DNA of 54,748 nucleotides from Candidatus Moranbacteria bacterium GW2011_GWC2_40_12 (lineage in GTDB: Bacteria > Patescibacteriota > Minisyncoccia > Moranbacterales > UBA11712). Position numbers and translations under genes: made by a program. This document shows positions 20,438 through 29,712 of this stretch, in pieces. The stretch spans positions 1 through 54,748 of the forward strand of contig LBYD01000005.1 in the NCBI GenBank assembly GCA_000995965.1, in the 5' to 3' direction. Numbering within the stretch: the stretch's first letter is position 1; each line of letters starts with the position of its first letter. A model generated the notes under the pieces. It searched no databases, was not told the origin of the DNA, and saw only the letters and a program-made list of their open reading frames with translations.

Positions 20438-22381
20438 TTATTGATCGACTTTTCCCGAGCTGCCCACACTCAAGTCCTCCAAAAGATTGGTGTCCTTCTC
20501 GCCAAGCTTTGTCTCCAAATTTTGTCCAGTGAAAACGTCTTTTGCCGAAAAAACAGTGCTTATGAGAAGTTTGGGGTATTGACCGACCATATTTACCGAC
20601 GGGTTTAGGCCAACCTGGAAAACAATTTCTTTCGGGTCAGTAATAGTTCCCACGCCTGCTGGGAGAGATCCAATGTTCCAGACTGCCACGCCCGTCCGGT
20701 TATTATATTCAACATCCGCGTCTTTTGGCAAAAAATTTTCTTTCCAGGAAACATTGGGGGCCAATGTCACGATAATTTTCCCGTCAGTGACATCGTTGGA
20801 AATATTTTCCGCTTTGAGGTGGATTGAAAAAGTTGTCTCTTCACCCACCTTGGGAGGAATTGGACCGGTATTTGCGATCTCCGAATCATTATAATAGCCT
20901 TCTTGCCTGATAATCAGCTTCGAATTGAGCTTTACCGCGATTCCATTTCCTGAGATAGTTTTGTTTTCTCCCTCGGGAGTGGGAATATCGGGACTGTCGA
21001 TCCGGCAGAGGGCCGTGAAAGAAAAATTTTTATCCTTCGTGCTTGAAACTGGTATAATATCTTTCAATTTTACCGAAAATTCAAGTTCTCCTTCTTCTCC
21101 CGGATTCAGCACTCCCAATTTTTTAAGTCCCGGTGCTTTCCAGGCGACAGTCCCCTTGTTTGAATCCAGCGTTCCTCGAGCCTCTCCGAATTCCCGATAG
21201 GAGGCATAGTCTATTATTGGGCTTGATATTTCCTCCGTCAGAATAAGATCTCTGAGCGCCGTATCGCTTACGTTTTTGAATTTGACCCTGAAAGACAAAG
21301 TGTCGCCGGAGTTCACAAATAGGGCGTCCTTTTTCTCGTTTATTGTCTGCAGAATCGTAATGGCCGCGCCGATGACTTTGACACTTTTTGAGACATCGTT
21401 GTAGGCGACAAAGGCATCGTTGTTGCCAATCTCTCCGAGAGAAAATTTGAATTTTTTTTCTTCCTGCAGCCGGCCGGAAAGCACGCCCGAAATTTTTATT
21501 TCCCCGCTTTCTCCTCCTCCCAAATCTCCAATATACCAGATATCACCGCCGCCCGATGCCGGAAGAGGTTCCGAGGTAGTCACAGAAAAATCAGCCGGCA
21601 GATCGGCTTTCATTTTGAGATCTCGAATAACTTGCTGGCCTGAATTTTTATATTTCACAAAAAAAGTGGCTGCTCCTCCGGAAGAAACCTGCTGCGGCCC
21701 ATTTACTTCAACTTCAAGCGGACTTGAGGAAATCAAAATACCATGTTTTGCCTCGGTTGTGAATTGGGAGCTGAAATTCGACGAGCTGTATTCAAGCTTG
21801 ACATTGACATAAGTCAGGAGCCCTTTCGTTCCGAAAAATTTTCCGCGAAGCTCAATTTTCCCTTCTGATTTTCCTCCGATTGTCCCGATATTATAACGGC
21901 TTGAGTTTGGTCCTTCCGGCTCCAGGTTGAGATTATCAAGCGGTTTGAAATTTTCGGAATAGATAATATGGACCACGGCATTTCTGAGGCTGGACCGGTT
22001 TTCATTTTTATAATCAATCTCAAGAAGCACTACGTCCCCGCTCTGGATTTCTCCTGGCCCGGAAACAGAAATTGCCACCATATCCTCCACAAAGGAACTT
22101 TTTCTCACGTACAAAGCACCCCAGACTGCTCCGGAAAGCAAAATCAGGGCTGAAAGCGACACCATGACAATTCTCAATGCCTTTTTTTTCTTGGCTTTCT
22201 TTTCTTCCTCTTCCTTTATCCAGATACTGTCTTTTTTTCCTTCCTCGGCTTTGAAAAAAGTCGGCGCGAACGGGTTTTCTGTTTTTTCAGCCGGATTGGA
22301 ATGGCCCAAAGAGCCGTACTTTCCTTCCGGATCATCCTCTCCCCGTTTATAAATTTTCCTTTCGATTTCCTTGAGAGACAT
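20438..22381 (-). CDS. membrane-anchored protein with repeated DUF11/Ig-like domains
   Basis: single TM near N-terminus followed by repeated GDVVLLEIDYKN / GDTLSFRVKFKN modules. Confidence 0.75.
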   Translation of the reverse strand: MSLKEIERKIYKRGEDDPEGKYGSLGHSNPAEKTENPFAPTFFKAEEGKKDSIWIKEEEEKKAKKKKALRIVMVSLSALILLSGAVWGALYVRKSSFVEDMVAISVSGPGEIQSGDVVLLEIDYKNENRSSLRNAVVHIIYSENFKPLDNLNLEPEGPNSSRYNIGTIGGKSEGKIELRGKFFGTKGLLTYVNVKLEYSSSNFSSQFTTEAKHGILISSSPLEVEVNGPQQVSSGGAATFFVKYKNSGQQVIRDLKMKADLPADFSVTTSEPLPASGGGDIWYIGDLGGGESGEIKISGVLSGRLQEEKKFKFSLGEIGNNDAFVAYNDVSKSVKVIGAAITILQTINEKKDALFVNSGDTLSFRVKFKNVSDTALRDLILTEEISSPIIDYASYREFGEARGTLDSNKGTVAWKAPGLKKLGVLNPGEEGELEFSVKLKDIIPVSSTKDKNFSFTALCRIDSPDIPTPEGENKTISGNGIAVKLNSKLIIRQEGYYNDSEIANTGPIPPKVGEETTFSIHLKAENISNDVTDGKIIVTLAPNVSWKENFLPKDADVEYNNRTGVAVWNIGSLPAGVGTITDPKEIVFQVGLNPSVNMVGQYPKLLISTVFSAKDVFTGQNLETKLGEKDTNLLEDLSVGSSGKVDQ

Positions 22382-22424
22382 TGCTTATATTTTACAATAA
22401 AAAGGACAAAGGCGCAAAAATATT

Positions 22425-23132
22425 TCAGACGAAATGGTATCTGGCATAAATCTCCCTTATTTTAGCAAGTTTTGCCAGTTCAGCCCCGCTCACTTTCACT
22501 TTCGCTGTTTTTTCAAGCGAATTTCCCCAGAAAATACGCAAAAGTTTGATTTGATTGTCGCTGATCGAAATCAGCTCCTTGAAATTTGGACCGCAACCGG
22601 AGCAGATTATTCCTCCTTTCTCAATGCTGAAAAATTTTTTTGATTTTTCAGCGAGTTTTTCTTTGCATGCGACGCACTTCATCACTTCAGGCCGGTTTCC
22701 CAATATGTCAAAAAGCTTCCACCAGAAGGATTCGACTATTATCCGCAAGCACTCGGCGCTTGCAAAATTCAATGTTCCCAAAAAATCATGCAATAAATCA
22801 AAAACTTTCTTGTCCCCTACTCCTTCGCTGAAATTTTTCAAGAAAAAAAGAAAGATTTTCAGAGCTTCGGTCAGTTTTTCAAAATCTTTTTTGATGTTTT
22901 CAAAATTTTCAAGCGTAATGGCGCCAGTAATCTGCCCCATTCCCCGCGAGCGGGCGACATAAATTTCAGTCAGCGTTCCCGGTTCGAGATGGCCGGCGAG
23001 CTTAGCGGCTGGCTTTCGCACGCCTTTGGCCACCGCTTTCACGAGGCCTTGCTCGAGCGTGTATATTATGTATAGCCGATTCACTTCGTTCGCGTCGCGC
23101 GAAGCCAAAATAATCGCCGTATATTTTTGCAT
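22425..23132 (-). CDS. recO: DNA repair protein RecO
   Basis: YTAIILASRDANEVNRLYIIYTLEQGLVKAVAKGVRK OB-fold start, C-terminal CxxC zinc site. Confidence 0.85.
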   Translation of the reverse strand: MQKYTAIILASRDANEVNRLYIIYTLEQGLVKAVAKGVRKPAAKLAGHLEPGTLTEIYVARSRGMGQITGAITLENFENIKKDFEKLTEALKIFLFFLKNFSEGVGDKKVFDLLHDFLGTLNFASAECLRIIVESFWWKLFDILGNRPEVMKCVACKEKLAEKSKKFFSIEKGGIICSGCGPNFKELISISDNQIKLLRIFWGNSLEKTAKVKVSGAELAKLAKIREIYARYHFV

Positions 23133-23226
23133 GGCTTGATTATATCAGAATTCGGAAAAAATTAAACCGCTGGTCGGAGCATATACCGTCCAGCGGTTTC
23201 GGATAATCGAAGGAGTATGAAGAAGG

Positions 23227-23610
23227 CTAGATATCCTTCGAAAAGTATTGCGAGGACATTGGCCTCAACCTTCTGAAAAACCTCTTGCAATCGGGACAAA
23301 AAAAATGCACCCAGAAAAAAACGCTGTTCAGAGAAGTTATTCCCACCGGCTTGTATTCGCGGCTCCCGCAATCACAGCTGTCGGAGAAGATGTTCAGGAT
23401 TTTTTCGTCCCAACCTCGCCGATGGGCAGCGTCAAAGAGGATCCACAACATGACGATTCCCAATGCCGCCGCAAGCGCTCCGATTTGATAATCGCCATAG
23501 TGGTATTCACTGGCGAAAATTCCGCCTATGGCAATCGCCAGCGCCAGAACAGCAAAAAGCCAATCCGAAATTTTCAATCTTTCCATTGTCCCTCTCCTCC
23601 TCATCGACAA
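23227..23610 (-). CDS. hypothetical membrane protein with zinc-ribbon-like Cys
   Basis: Two TMs, CDCGSREYKP...CPDCKRFF. Confidence 0.5.
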   Translation of the reverse strand: MSMRRRGTMERLKISDWLFAVLALAIAIGGIFASEYHYGDYQIGALAAALGIVMLWILFDAAHRRGWDEKILNIFSDSCDCGSREYKPVGITSLNSVFFWVHFFCPDCKRFFRRLRPMSSQYFSKDI

Positions 23611-23628
23611 TGTCAGCGGTTAAACAAC

Positions 23629-24039
23629 TTATGGAAAACCATAGCGGCTTTCCAATTTTTCTTTTGGCCCCGAACAGCGCCGGCACCAAAAAAAGATAGT
23701 TATTTTCTTCTGATATTTCCACGTTGCCCCGAAAAACGCCATAAACACGACCAGTGAAGATTTCATACAGCTTTGATAATCCAATGAATATCTTTTGAGA
23801 AATTCAAAGGTGAAAACTTCCCGCAGAAAAACGATCAAAGATAAGCCAAGAATGACGGCCACCACTGGAAAAACAAAACAGTATAAATTGTGCAGTTTGT
23901 CTTCGCATCGAGGATCGCATTCTTCCCCGAAAGGCAAAGGCCACAAAAACCATTTTTTCGAAGACATGGCTCTTATTTCTCCTTTTTTTAAAGAATCTTT
24001 CCGCGCTGCGGAGGAATTATACAAAAAAATAACTTCCAA
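23629..24039 (-). CDS. hypothetical membrane protein
   Basis: ORF with TM segments, follows ileS on same strand. Confidence 0.4.
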   Translation of the reverse strand: MEVIFLYNSSAARKDSLKKGEIRAMSSKKWFLWPLPFGEECDPRCEDKLHNLYCFVFPVVAVILGLSLIVFLREVFTFEFLKRYSLDYQSCMKSSLVVFMAFFGATWKYQKKITIFFWCRRCSGPKEKLESRYGFP

Positions 24040-24065
24040 ATCTTTTATCTCTTATATCTCGTTTC

Positions 24066-26987
24066 TTATATTCTTTTCAGCCAGATTTTTACCGGCGCCG
24101 TCTCAAGTTCAAAAAATTCCTCAATGTCAAAGTCAGTCCCCTCGCTTTCAATGGCTCCGGTAGCCAGCGTCTCGCGGGCAATCATATCCCCGAATTTCTC
24201 GAATATCTTCGACCCCCCTTGATAGCAGATCATAATCCGGTTGTCAACTTCATAACCAGCTTTTTTCCGAAGTTCCTGGATGCGCCGGACCAGTTCACGG
24301 GCCTCACCTTCAAGGCGCAAATCATCAGAAATTACGATGTTGAGGCCTGCCATCGAATTTCCCTCTTCTTCAATGAATATGCCTGGATTTTTTTCAATCG
24401 AGCCATAAAAACCGATCTTTTTCACGTTTACCTCTTCTTTCAAAAGTTCCAGCAGTTTGTCGTCAATGATTTCATTGACCATCAGCTCCGAAAGCGGCTG
24501 GCGGACTTTGATGCCGGCTTTCGCCCTCGCGGCAAGTCCCATTTTCACAAACCGCCGCACCATTTGCATTTGTTTGTTGAGATCATCGTCAATCAATTTT
24601 TTATTTGCCTTTGGAAAATCGGAAAGATGCACGGATTCCTCTCCGGTTATATTTTTGTATATCTCCTCACTCACAAAAGGCGAGAACGGCGCCATCAACT
24701 TTGCCAGCTCAGCCAGCACAAAATATAAAGTCTCGTAGGCCCTTCTTTTGTCCTCGTCATTTTCAGATTTCCAAAACCTTTTCCTCGACCGGCGGATATA
24801 CCAATTGGAAAGATTGTCAATAAAATCCGGAAACAGCCGCGCAGTCCTTGAAATTTCATATGCTTCCATGTGATTATTCACGTTCTTTATCAAAGAATTA
24901 AGCTCGGATACGATCCACTTGTCGAGCAGGTTCGTTCCGGGTTCCGGGTTCCGGGTTCCGGGTTCAAACTTATCGATATTCGCGTATAAAACAAAAAACG
25001 AATAGCTGTTCCAAAGCATGCGAAACATGCCCTTGAAAATATCCTTGAGTTCTTCATCGTTGAAATTCAGATTCTCCCCCTCCATCAGGGGCGACTGCAT
25101 GAGATAAAAACGGAAAGCGTCGGCCCCGTAACGGTTGATGAGAATATTGGGGTCGGTGAAATTTCCGAGGGACTTCGAAAGTTTTTTGCCGTCCGCTCCG
25201 GTGATTGTCCCTGTTGTCACCGCGTTCAAGAAGCCCGGCTTTCCAAAAAGTCCGACGGAAAGTACGTGAAGGGTATAGAACCATCCACGTGTCTGGGCGA
25301 TATATTCAGAAATGAACTGGGCCGGAAATCTTTCCTCAAATTCCTCCTTGTTTTCAAATGGATAATGGAATTCGGCGAAAGGCATCGACCCCGACTCCAC
25401 CCAGCAGTCGAAAACATCGGGAATTCTTTTCATCCCGCCGCCGCATTTATCGCACTTAAACGTGATTTCATCAATCATCGGCCGGTGATAATCCTCCAGT
25501 TTCTTCCCAGACAATTCCTCGAGCTCCCCAAACGACCCGATAATTTTCAAATTATCACATTCCTTCTCTTTTCTATCTTCTTTCTTATTTCTTATTTTCC
25601 CTCCGCATTCCCAGATCGGCATCGGGTTTCCCCAATATCTTGACCGGGAAACATTCCAGTCAGGCGCAGTCTCGAGGCCATGGCCGAACCGCCCTTTTTG
25701 GAGATGCTTCGGATGCCAGCAGATTTTTTCGTTCTCCGCGAGCAATTTTTCTTTGAGCTCTGAAACTTTGATAAACCAGGCCGGCTGGGACATATAGATG
25801 AGCTTCGTATCGCAGCGGTGGCAGAACGGATAAGCATGGCTCACATTTTCTTTTTTGTAGACGAAACCTTTTTCGGATATTTCTTTCAAAATCTTGAAAT
25901 TGGCTTCCCAGACATTTTCGCCCGTCCAGTCTCCTTTGGTGAATCTTCCTTCGTCGTCCACGTTTTCGATTATGGGAAGATTGTTTTCCTTCCTGGTCCG
26001 AAAATCGTCTTCTCCGAAAGCCGGCGCGATGTGGACAATCCCCGTTCCATCATCGAGACTCACGAAATCACCGGCTACGACCCGGTATCCGTTTTTTATT
26101 TCGTGGGAAAAAACAGGCTCATATTCGATTCCCAGCAATTCCTTCCCATCCATTTCCTTTTCAACCTCGTATTCTTCCCCAAGCGTTTTGAGGCGATCTT
26201 TGGCCAAGATATATTTTTCTTTCCCCTGCCTCGCAATCACGTATTTTGCATTCGGATTCACGGCGATGGCGACATTCGCCAGAAGCGTCCAGGGCGTTGT
26301 CGTCCAAACAAGGAAAAAAATATCCGCGAAATCCTGGCCCTTCGCTTTCAATTTGAAAAAAACCGACGCGTCTTTCACCTCTTTATAGCTCGAATCCATG
26401 GCCACCTCGAAATTGGAAAGCGGCGTCGAACAGCGCGGGCAAAAAAGGGATATTCTTGAATCCTTGTAAACCAGCCCATTTTTGTGAAGCTCCGAAAACC
26501 CCCACCAGACAGACTCCATGAAAGAGCTGTCCATCGTTTTGTAGGAATTGTCGAAATCCACCCAGCGGCCAATCCGGCGCACCGTTTTTTTCCACTCGTC
26601 CGCGAACTGCAAGACGGTTTTTTTGGCTTCTTCATTGAACTTTCCGATGTTTTTTTCGATATCCCGCTTTCCTTTGTAGCTGAATTTTTTTTCGACAATG
26701 TTCTCGATGGGAAGCCCATGGGTGTCCCATCCCCACCGGCGCGGAACATGAAAACCTTTCATGGTGAAAAACCGCGGAACTACGTCCTTTGAGGTCGAGG
26801 CCAGGAGATGACCGTGATGGGGCAGGCCGGTCGCAAACGGCGGACCGTCATAAAAAGAATAAAGCTTTGCATCTTTGCGAAGCTCTAAAGATTTTTCGAA
26901 TATTTTTTCCTTCTCCCAAAATTCGAGGATTTTTTCCTCCATTTCGGGAAGAGATTGTTTCGGATTAACTGGCTTAAACATTTTCAT
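24066..26987 (-). CDS. ileS: isoleucyl-tRNA synthetase
   Basis: DGPPFATGLPHHGHLLAST (HIGH), KKLSKSLGN (KMSKS); start reassigned to MKMFKPVNPKQ with GGAGG upstream instead of the track start at 27242. Confidence 0.94.
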   Translation of the reverse strand: MKMFKPVNPKQSLPEMEEKILEFWEKEKIFEKSLELRKDAKLYSFYDGPPFATGLPHHGHLLASTSKDVVPRFFTMKGFHVPRRWGWDTHGLPIENIVEKKFSYKGKRDIEKNIGKFNEEAKKTVLQFADEWKKTVRRIGRWVDFDNSYKTMDSSFMESVWWGFSELHKNGLVYKDSRISLFCPRCSTPLSNFEVAMDSSYKEVKDASVFFKLKAKGQDFADIFFLVWTTTPWTLLANVAIAVNPNAKYVIARQGKEKYILAKDRLKTLGEEYEVEKEMDGKELLGIEYEPVFSHEIKNGYRVVAGDFVSLDDGTGIVHIAPAFGEDDFRTRKENNLPIIENVDDEGRFTKGDWTGENVWEANFKILKEISEKGFVYKKENVSHAYPFCHRCDTKLIYMSQPAWFIKVSELKEKLLAENEKICWHPKHLQKGRFGHGLETAPDWNVSRSRYWGNPMPIWECGGKIRNKKEDRKEKECDNLKIIGSFGELEELSGKKLEDYHRPMIDEITFKCDKCGGGMKRIPDVFDCWVESGSMPFAEFHYPFENKEEFEERFPAQFISEYIAQTRGWFYTLHVLSVGLFGKPGFLNAVTTGTITGADGKKLSKSLGNFTDPNILINRYGADAFRFYLMQSPLMEGENLNFNDEELKDIFKGMFRMLWNSYSFFVLYANIDKFEPGTRNPEPGTNLLDKWIVSELNSLIKNVNNHMEAYEISRTARLFPDFIDNLSNWYIRRSRKRFWKSENDEDKRRAYETLYFVLAELAKLMAPFSPFVSEEIYKNITGEESVHLSDFPKANKKLIDDDLNKQMQMVRRFVKMGLAARAKAGIKVRQPLSELMVNEIIDDKLLELLKEEVNVKKIGFYGSIEKNPGIFIEEEGNSMAGLNIVISDDLRLEGEARELVRRIQELRKKAGYEVDNRIMICYQGGSKIFEKFGDMIARETLATGAIESEGTDFDIEEFFELETAPVKIWLKRI

Positions 26988-28122
26988 ATACCTCCAAAGT
27001 TTCCCGGGCGCATTTTTCCCAGCTGAATTTTTTGGCTTGCTCTTTGCCTTTTTTGACAAGTTCATCGCGCAAATTTTTGTCTCCGGCCAGCTTCTCCATT
27101 GCGTTCCCGATGCCTTCCGTGTCATGCGGATTGACATAGAGCGCCGCATCGCCCGCGATTTCAGGAATAGAAGCCACGCGTGAAACCAGGCATGGCGTCC
27201 CGCAGGCCATCGCTTCAACGATCGTCTGGCCAAAGCCTTCATAGAGGGACGGCATCACGAAAAATTCCGCGTGTGAATAGAGCGGCTTCAAATCATCCCC
27301 GCCAACATAACCGGTGAAGATAACGTCGTTATTGATCCCAAGGTCTTCCGCCTGCTGGAAATATTCCTTGAACAGCCAGCCGCGTTTTCCCGCGACGACC
27401 AATTGGTGGTCGAATTGCCCTCGAAAAGAGTTTTTGAACCGGGAAAATCCCTCGAGAACCCGCGTAAGATTTTTTCTCGGCTCGAGAGTTCCCAGAAAAA
27501 GAATATATTTGCCGCTTATCCCGTAATCTTTTCTTATTTTCTCCGCAGGAATGGAGCAAGCTTCAAAAAATCTTTTGTCAATGCCGTTATAAACCACGCT
27601 AATATTTTTTTCCGGAAAACCAAGAATCTCTTTCGCGTCTTTTTTGGTCGATTCGGAAACGGCAATGATTCGATCCGACTTTTTAGCCATGAACTTATAA
27701 AGCGCTTTGATCCTGGCGGTGGAAATTTTGGGAAAAAGTTCGGAAACGCGATAAGGCGCGAAGTCGTAGAAAGTCGTTATGATTTTCCCGCGGTAGGTTG
27801 CTGGAACCCGATAGAGCGGCGACGTGACGTGCAATACGTCCAATTTTTCCCGCGCATAAGTCGCAAGTCCCAGAATTTCCGAATAGGCTCCAGGCATATA
27901 TTTTTTGTAGTCGGAAAATGGGAAAAACTTGATTTTCACATTCGGCCGCGCGAATTTCTTGACGTCTTTGTCCCGGACTTTGAAATCAAAAAAAAGAACA
28001 TACTGGTTTTCACTGTCTATTTCGAGAATATTCTTCACGAGATGCCAAACATAATGAGCCACCCCGCTTGGGGCGGACTTTTCAGGATTCAGGATTGCTC
28101 TTGCGTCAATTCCAATGCGCAT
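26974..28122 (-). CDS. GT4-family glycosyltransferase
   Basis: ILFLGTLEPRKNLTRVLEGF, MPSLYEGFGQTIVEAMACGTPCLVS. Confidence 0.92.
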   Translation of the reverse strand: MRIGIDARAILNPEKSAPSGVAHYVWHLVKNILEIDSENQYVLFFDFKVRDKDVKKFARPNVKIKFFPFSDYKKYMPGAYSEILGLATYAREKLDVLHVTSPLYRVPATYRGKIITTFYDFAPYRVSELFPKISTARIKALYKFMAKKSDRIIAVSESTKKDAKEILGFPEKNISVVYNGIDKRFFEACSIPAEKIRKDYGISGKYILFLGTLEPRKNLTRVLEGFSRFKNSFRGQFDHQLVVAGKRGWLFKEYFQQAEDLGINNDVIFTGYVGGDDLKPLYSHAEFFVMPSLYEGFGQTIVEAMACGTPCLVSRVASIPEIAGDAALYVNPHDTEGIGNAMEKLAGDKNLRDELVKKGKEQAKKFSWEKCARETLEVYENV

Positions 28123-28216
28123 ATATATTGTATTACTGCTGAATCCAATATACTATTTCCTTGCCATAAAATCAACTTTCTTGTAATTTGCCTCAGCGTC
28201 ATATAAAATATACTCA

Positions 28217-29524
28217 ATGCCAAGAAAAAACTTTTCAAAAAAATTATTGTTCCTGTTCGCTGCTGTTCTTTTTTTTGCGGGGCAGGTTTCTTTTGCTCCC
28301 GCTTACGTTTCGGCCATAGCAATGGAGAAAAAAAGCATCGTCCCGGAAAAAAATAATCATTGGAATTTTGCAGAATATGAAGCCGTCGTGAAAATTGCCT
28401 GCGCCGGCTGCCTTGATTCTATTGAGGAAAAATATGATGTCTCTCTTTCGCCTCTTGGCGGCGAAGGCAACGAGAATTTTTATCTCGCCGAAAGCCTTTC
28501 GCAGAAATCAACTCGGAAATTGGTAAAGTCTCTTGAAAAAGACCGGGATATCGAACTGGTCCAGCCGAATTTCAGATATAAGCCGCTCGCACGCGTGGCA
28601 AATGATGCTTATTATTCTGAAGAGTGGTGGCTTTTCAACTCTGCCGAAAATGCCGGCGGAGTAAACACGGCTTCAGCTTGGGATCTTGAATCAAAGAACC
28701 AGCGCAACGTGGCAGTGGCCGTCATCGACAGCGGAGCCAACCACAAGCACAAAGACCTCAAAAATAATTTGACCAAAGGTTCGGCTAAAGGAAAAAATTT
28801 TGAACACCCGAAGAGAAAGCCGACTGATGACGACGGGCACGGGAGTTTTCTGGCCGGAATAATCGCCGCGAAAACGAACAACCGCCGCGGCGTGTCCGGA
28901 GCGAGTTTTTATGAAAATCTGAAAGTGATGCCGCTCCGTTTTGACTTCACCACGTCCCAGGCGATTGAAGCCCTGAATTACGCCAAATCAAAAAATGTGA
29001 TGGTCGTGAACGCCAGCTGGGGAAGCTATGGCGAGGAAGGATTGGATCTCGCTCTCAAAGACGCTATTTCGCAGTATTCCGGCGTTTTCGTCACCGCTTC
29101 CGGAAACGAAAGCTACAATCACGAAAGCGGAAACGCGGATCAAAAAATGTATCCTTGCGATTTTGAGCTTGCGAACATCCTCTGCGTCGGCGCAACGGGC
29201 CATGATGGAAATTTGGCCGATTATTCCGATTATGGCGCGACTTTTGTCGATGTGGCCGCTCCCGGCGGGAGTGACGGGCATCCCCTGATCGGCCTCTCCG
29301 GTTCGAAAAGCGGATACGACGAGGCGGAAGGCAGCTCGCTCTCGACCGCGTTCGTGAGCGCCGAAGCCGGACTCCTTTTTTCGAAATTCCCGAATCTCTC
29401 CGGCGCGCAAGTGATCGAAATCATCAAAAATTCCGTCGACACGAACGCCAGCCTTGCCGGAAAAGTGTCGAGCGGCGGAAAAGTGAATTTCTTGAAAGCT
29501 GTGCAAACAGCAGCGGGTTACTAA
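28217..29524 (+). CDS. secreted subtilisin-like S8 serine protease
   Basis: VAVIDSGANHKHKDL (Asp), DDDGHGSFLAGIIAA (His), GSSLSTAFVSAEAGLL (Ser). Confidence 0.92.
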   Translation: MPRKNFSKKLLFLFAAVLFFAGQVSFAPAYVSAIAMEKKSIVPEKNNHWNFAEYEAVVKIACAGCLDSIEEKYDVSLSPLGGEGNENFYLAESLSQKSTRKLVKSLEKDRDIELVQPNFRYKPLARVANDAYYSEEWWLFNSAENAGGVNTASAWDLESKNQRNVAVAVIDSGANHKHKDLKNNLTKGSAKGKNFEHPKRKPTDDDGHGSFLAGIIAAKTNNRRGVSGASFYENLKVMPLRFDFTTSQAIEALNYAKSKNVMVVNASWGSYGEEGLDLALKDAISQYSGVFVTASGNESYNHESGNADQKMYPCDFELANILCVGATGHDGNLADYSDYGATFVDVAAPGGSDGHPLIGLSGSKSGYDEAEGSSLSTAFVSAEAGLLFSKFPNLSGAQVIEIIKNSVDTNASLAGKVSSGGKVNFLKAVQTAAGY

Positions 29525-29529
29525 AAAAA

Positions 29530-29553
29530 TTCACTACAATTAGTTGTAGTGAA
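29530..29553. repeat. palindrome family 4, copy 3
   Basis: TTCACTACAATTAGTTGTAGTGAA. Confidence 0.85.
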
Positions 29554-29712
29554 AAGCTTTAGTAATCTAATATACTGAAGTGTTTTTATAATTTATAAAT
29601 TAGTCAAAAATATGCATATGCATAAAAATGACTAATTTGATAGAAATAAAAATATCCGGCACAAGCCGGATACTAAATACAATATACTAATTACCAGATA
29701 CCAGATACTAAA

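Noticed and set aside
26987-27242. N-terminal extension of the ileS ORF in the track
   Set aside because: It overlaps the glycosyltransferase CDS antiparallel in frame content; MKMFKPVNPKQ with GGAGG upstream is the plausible start
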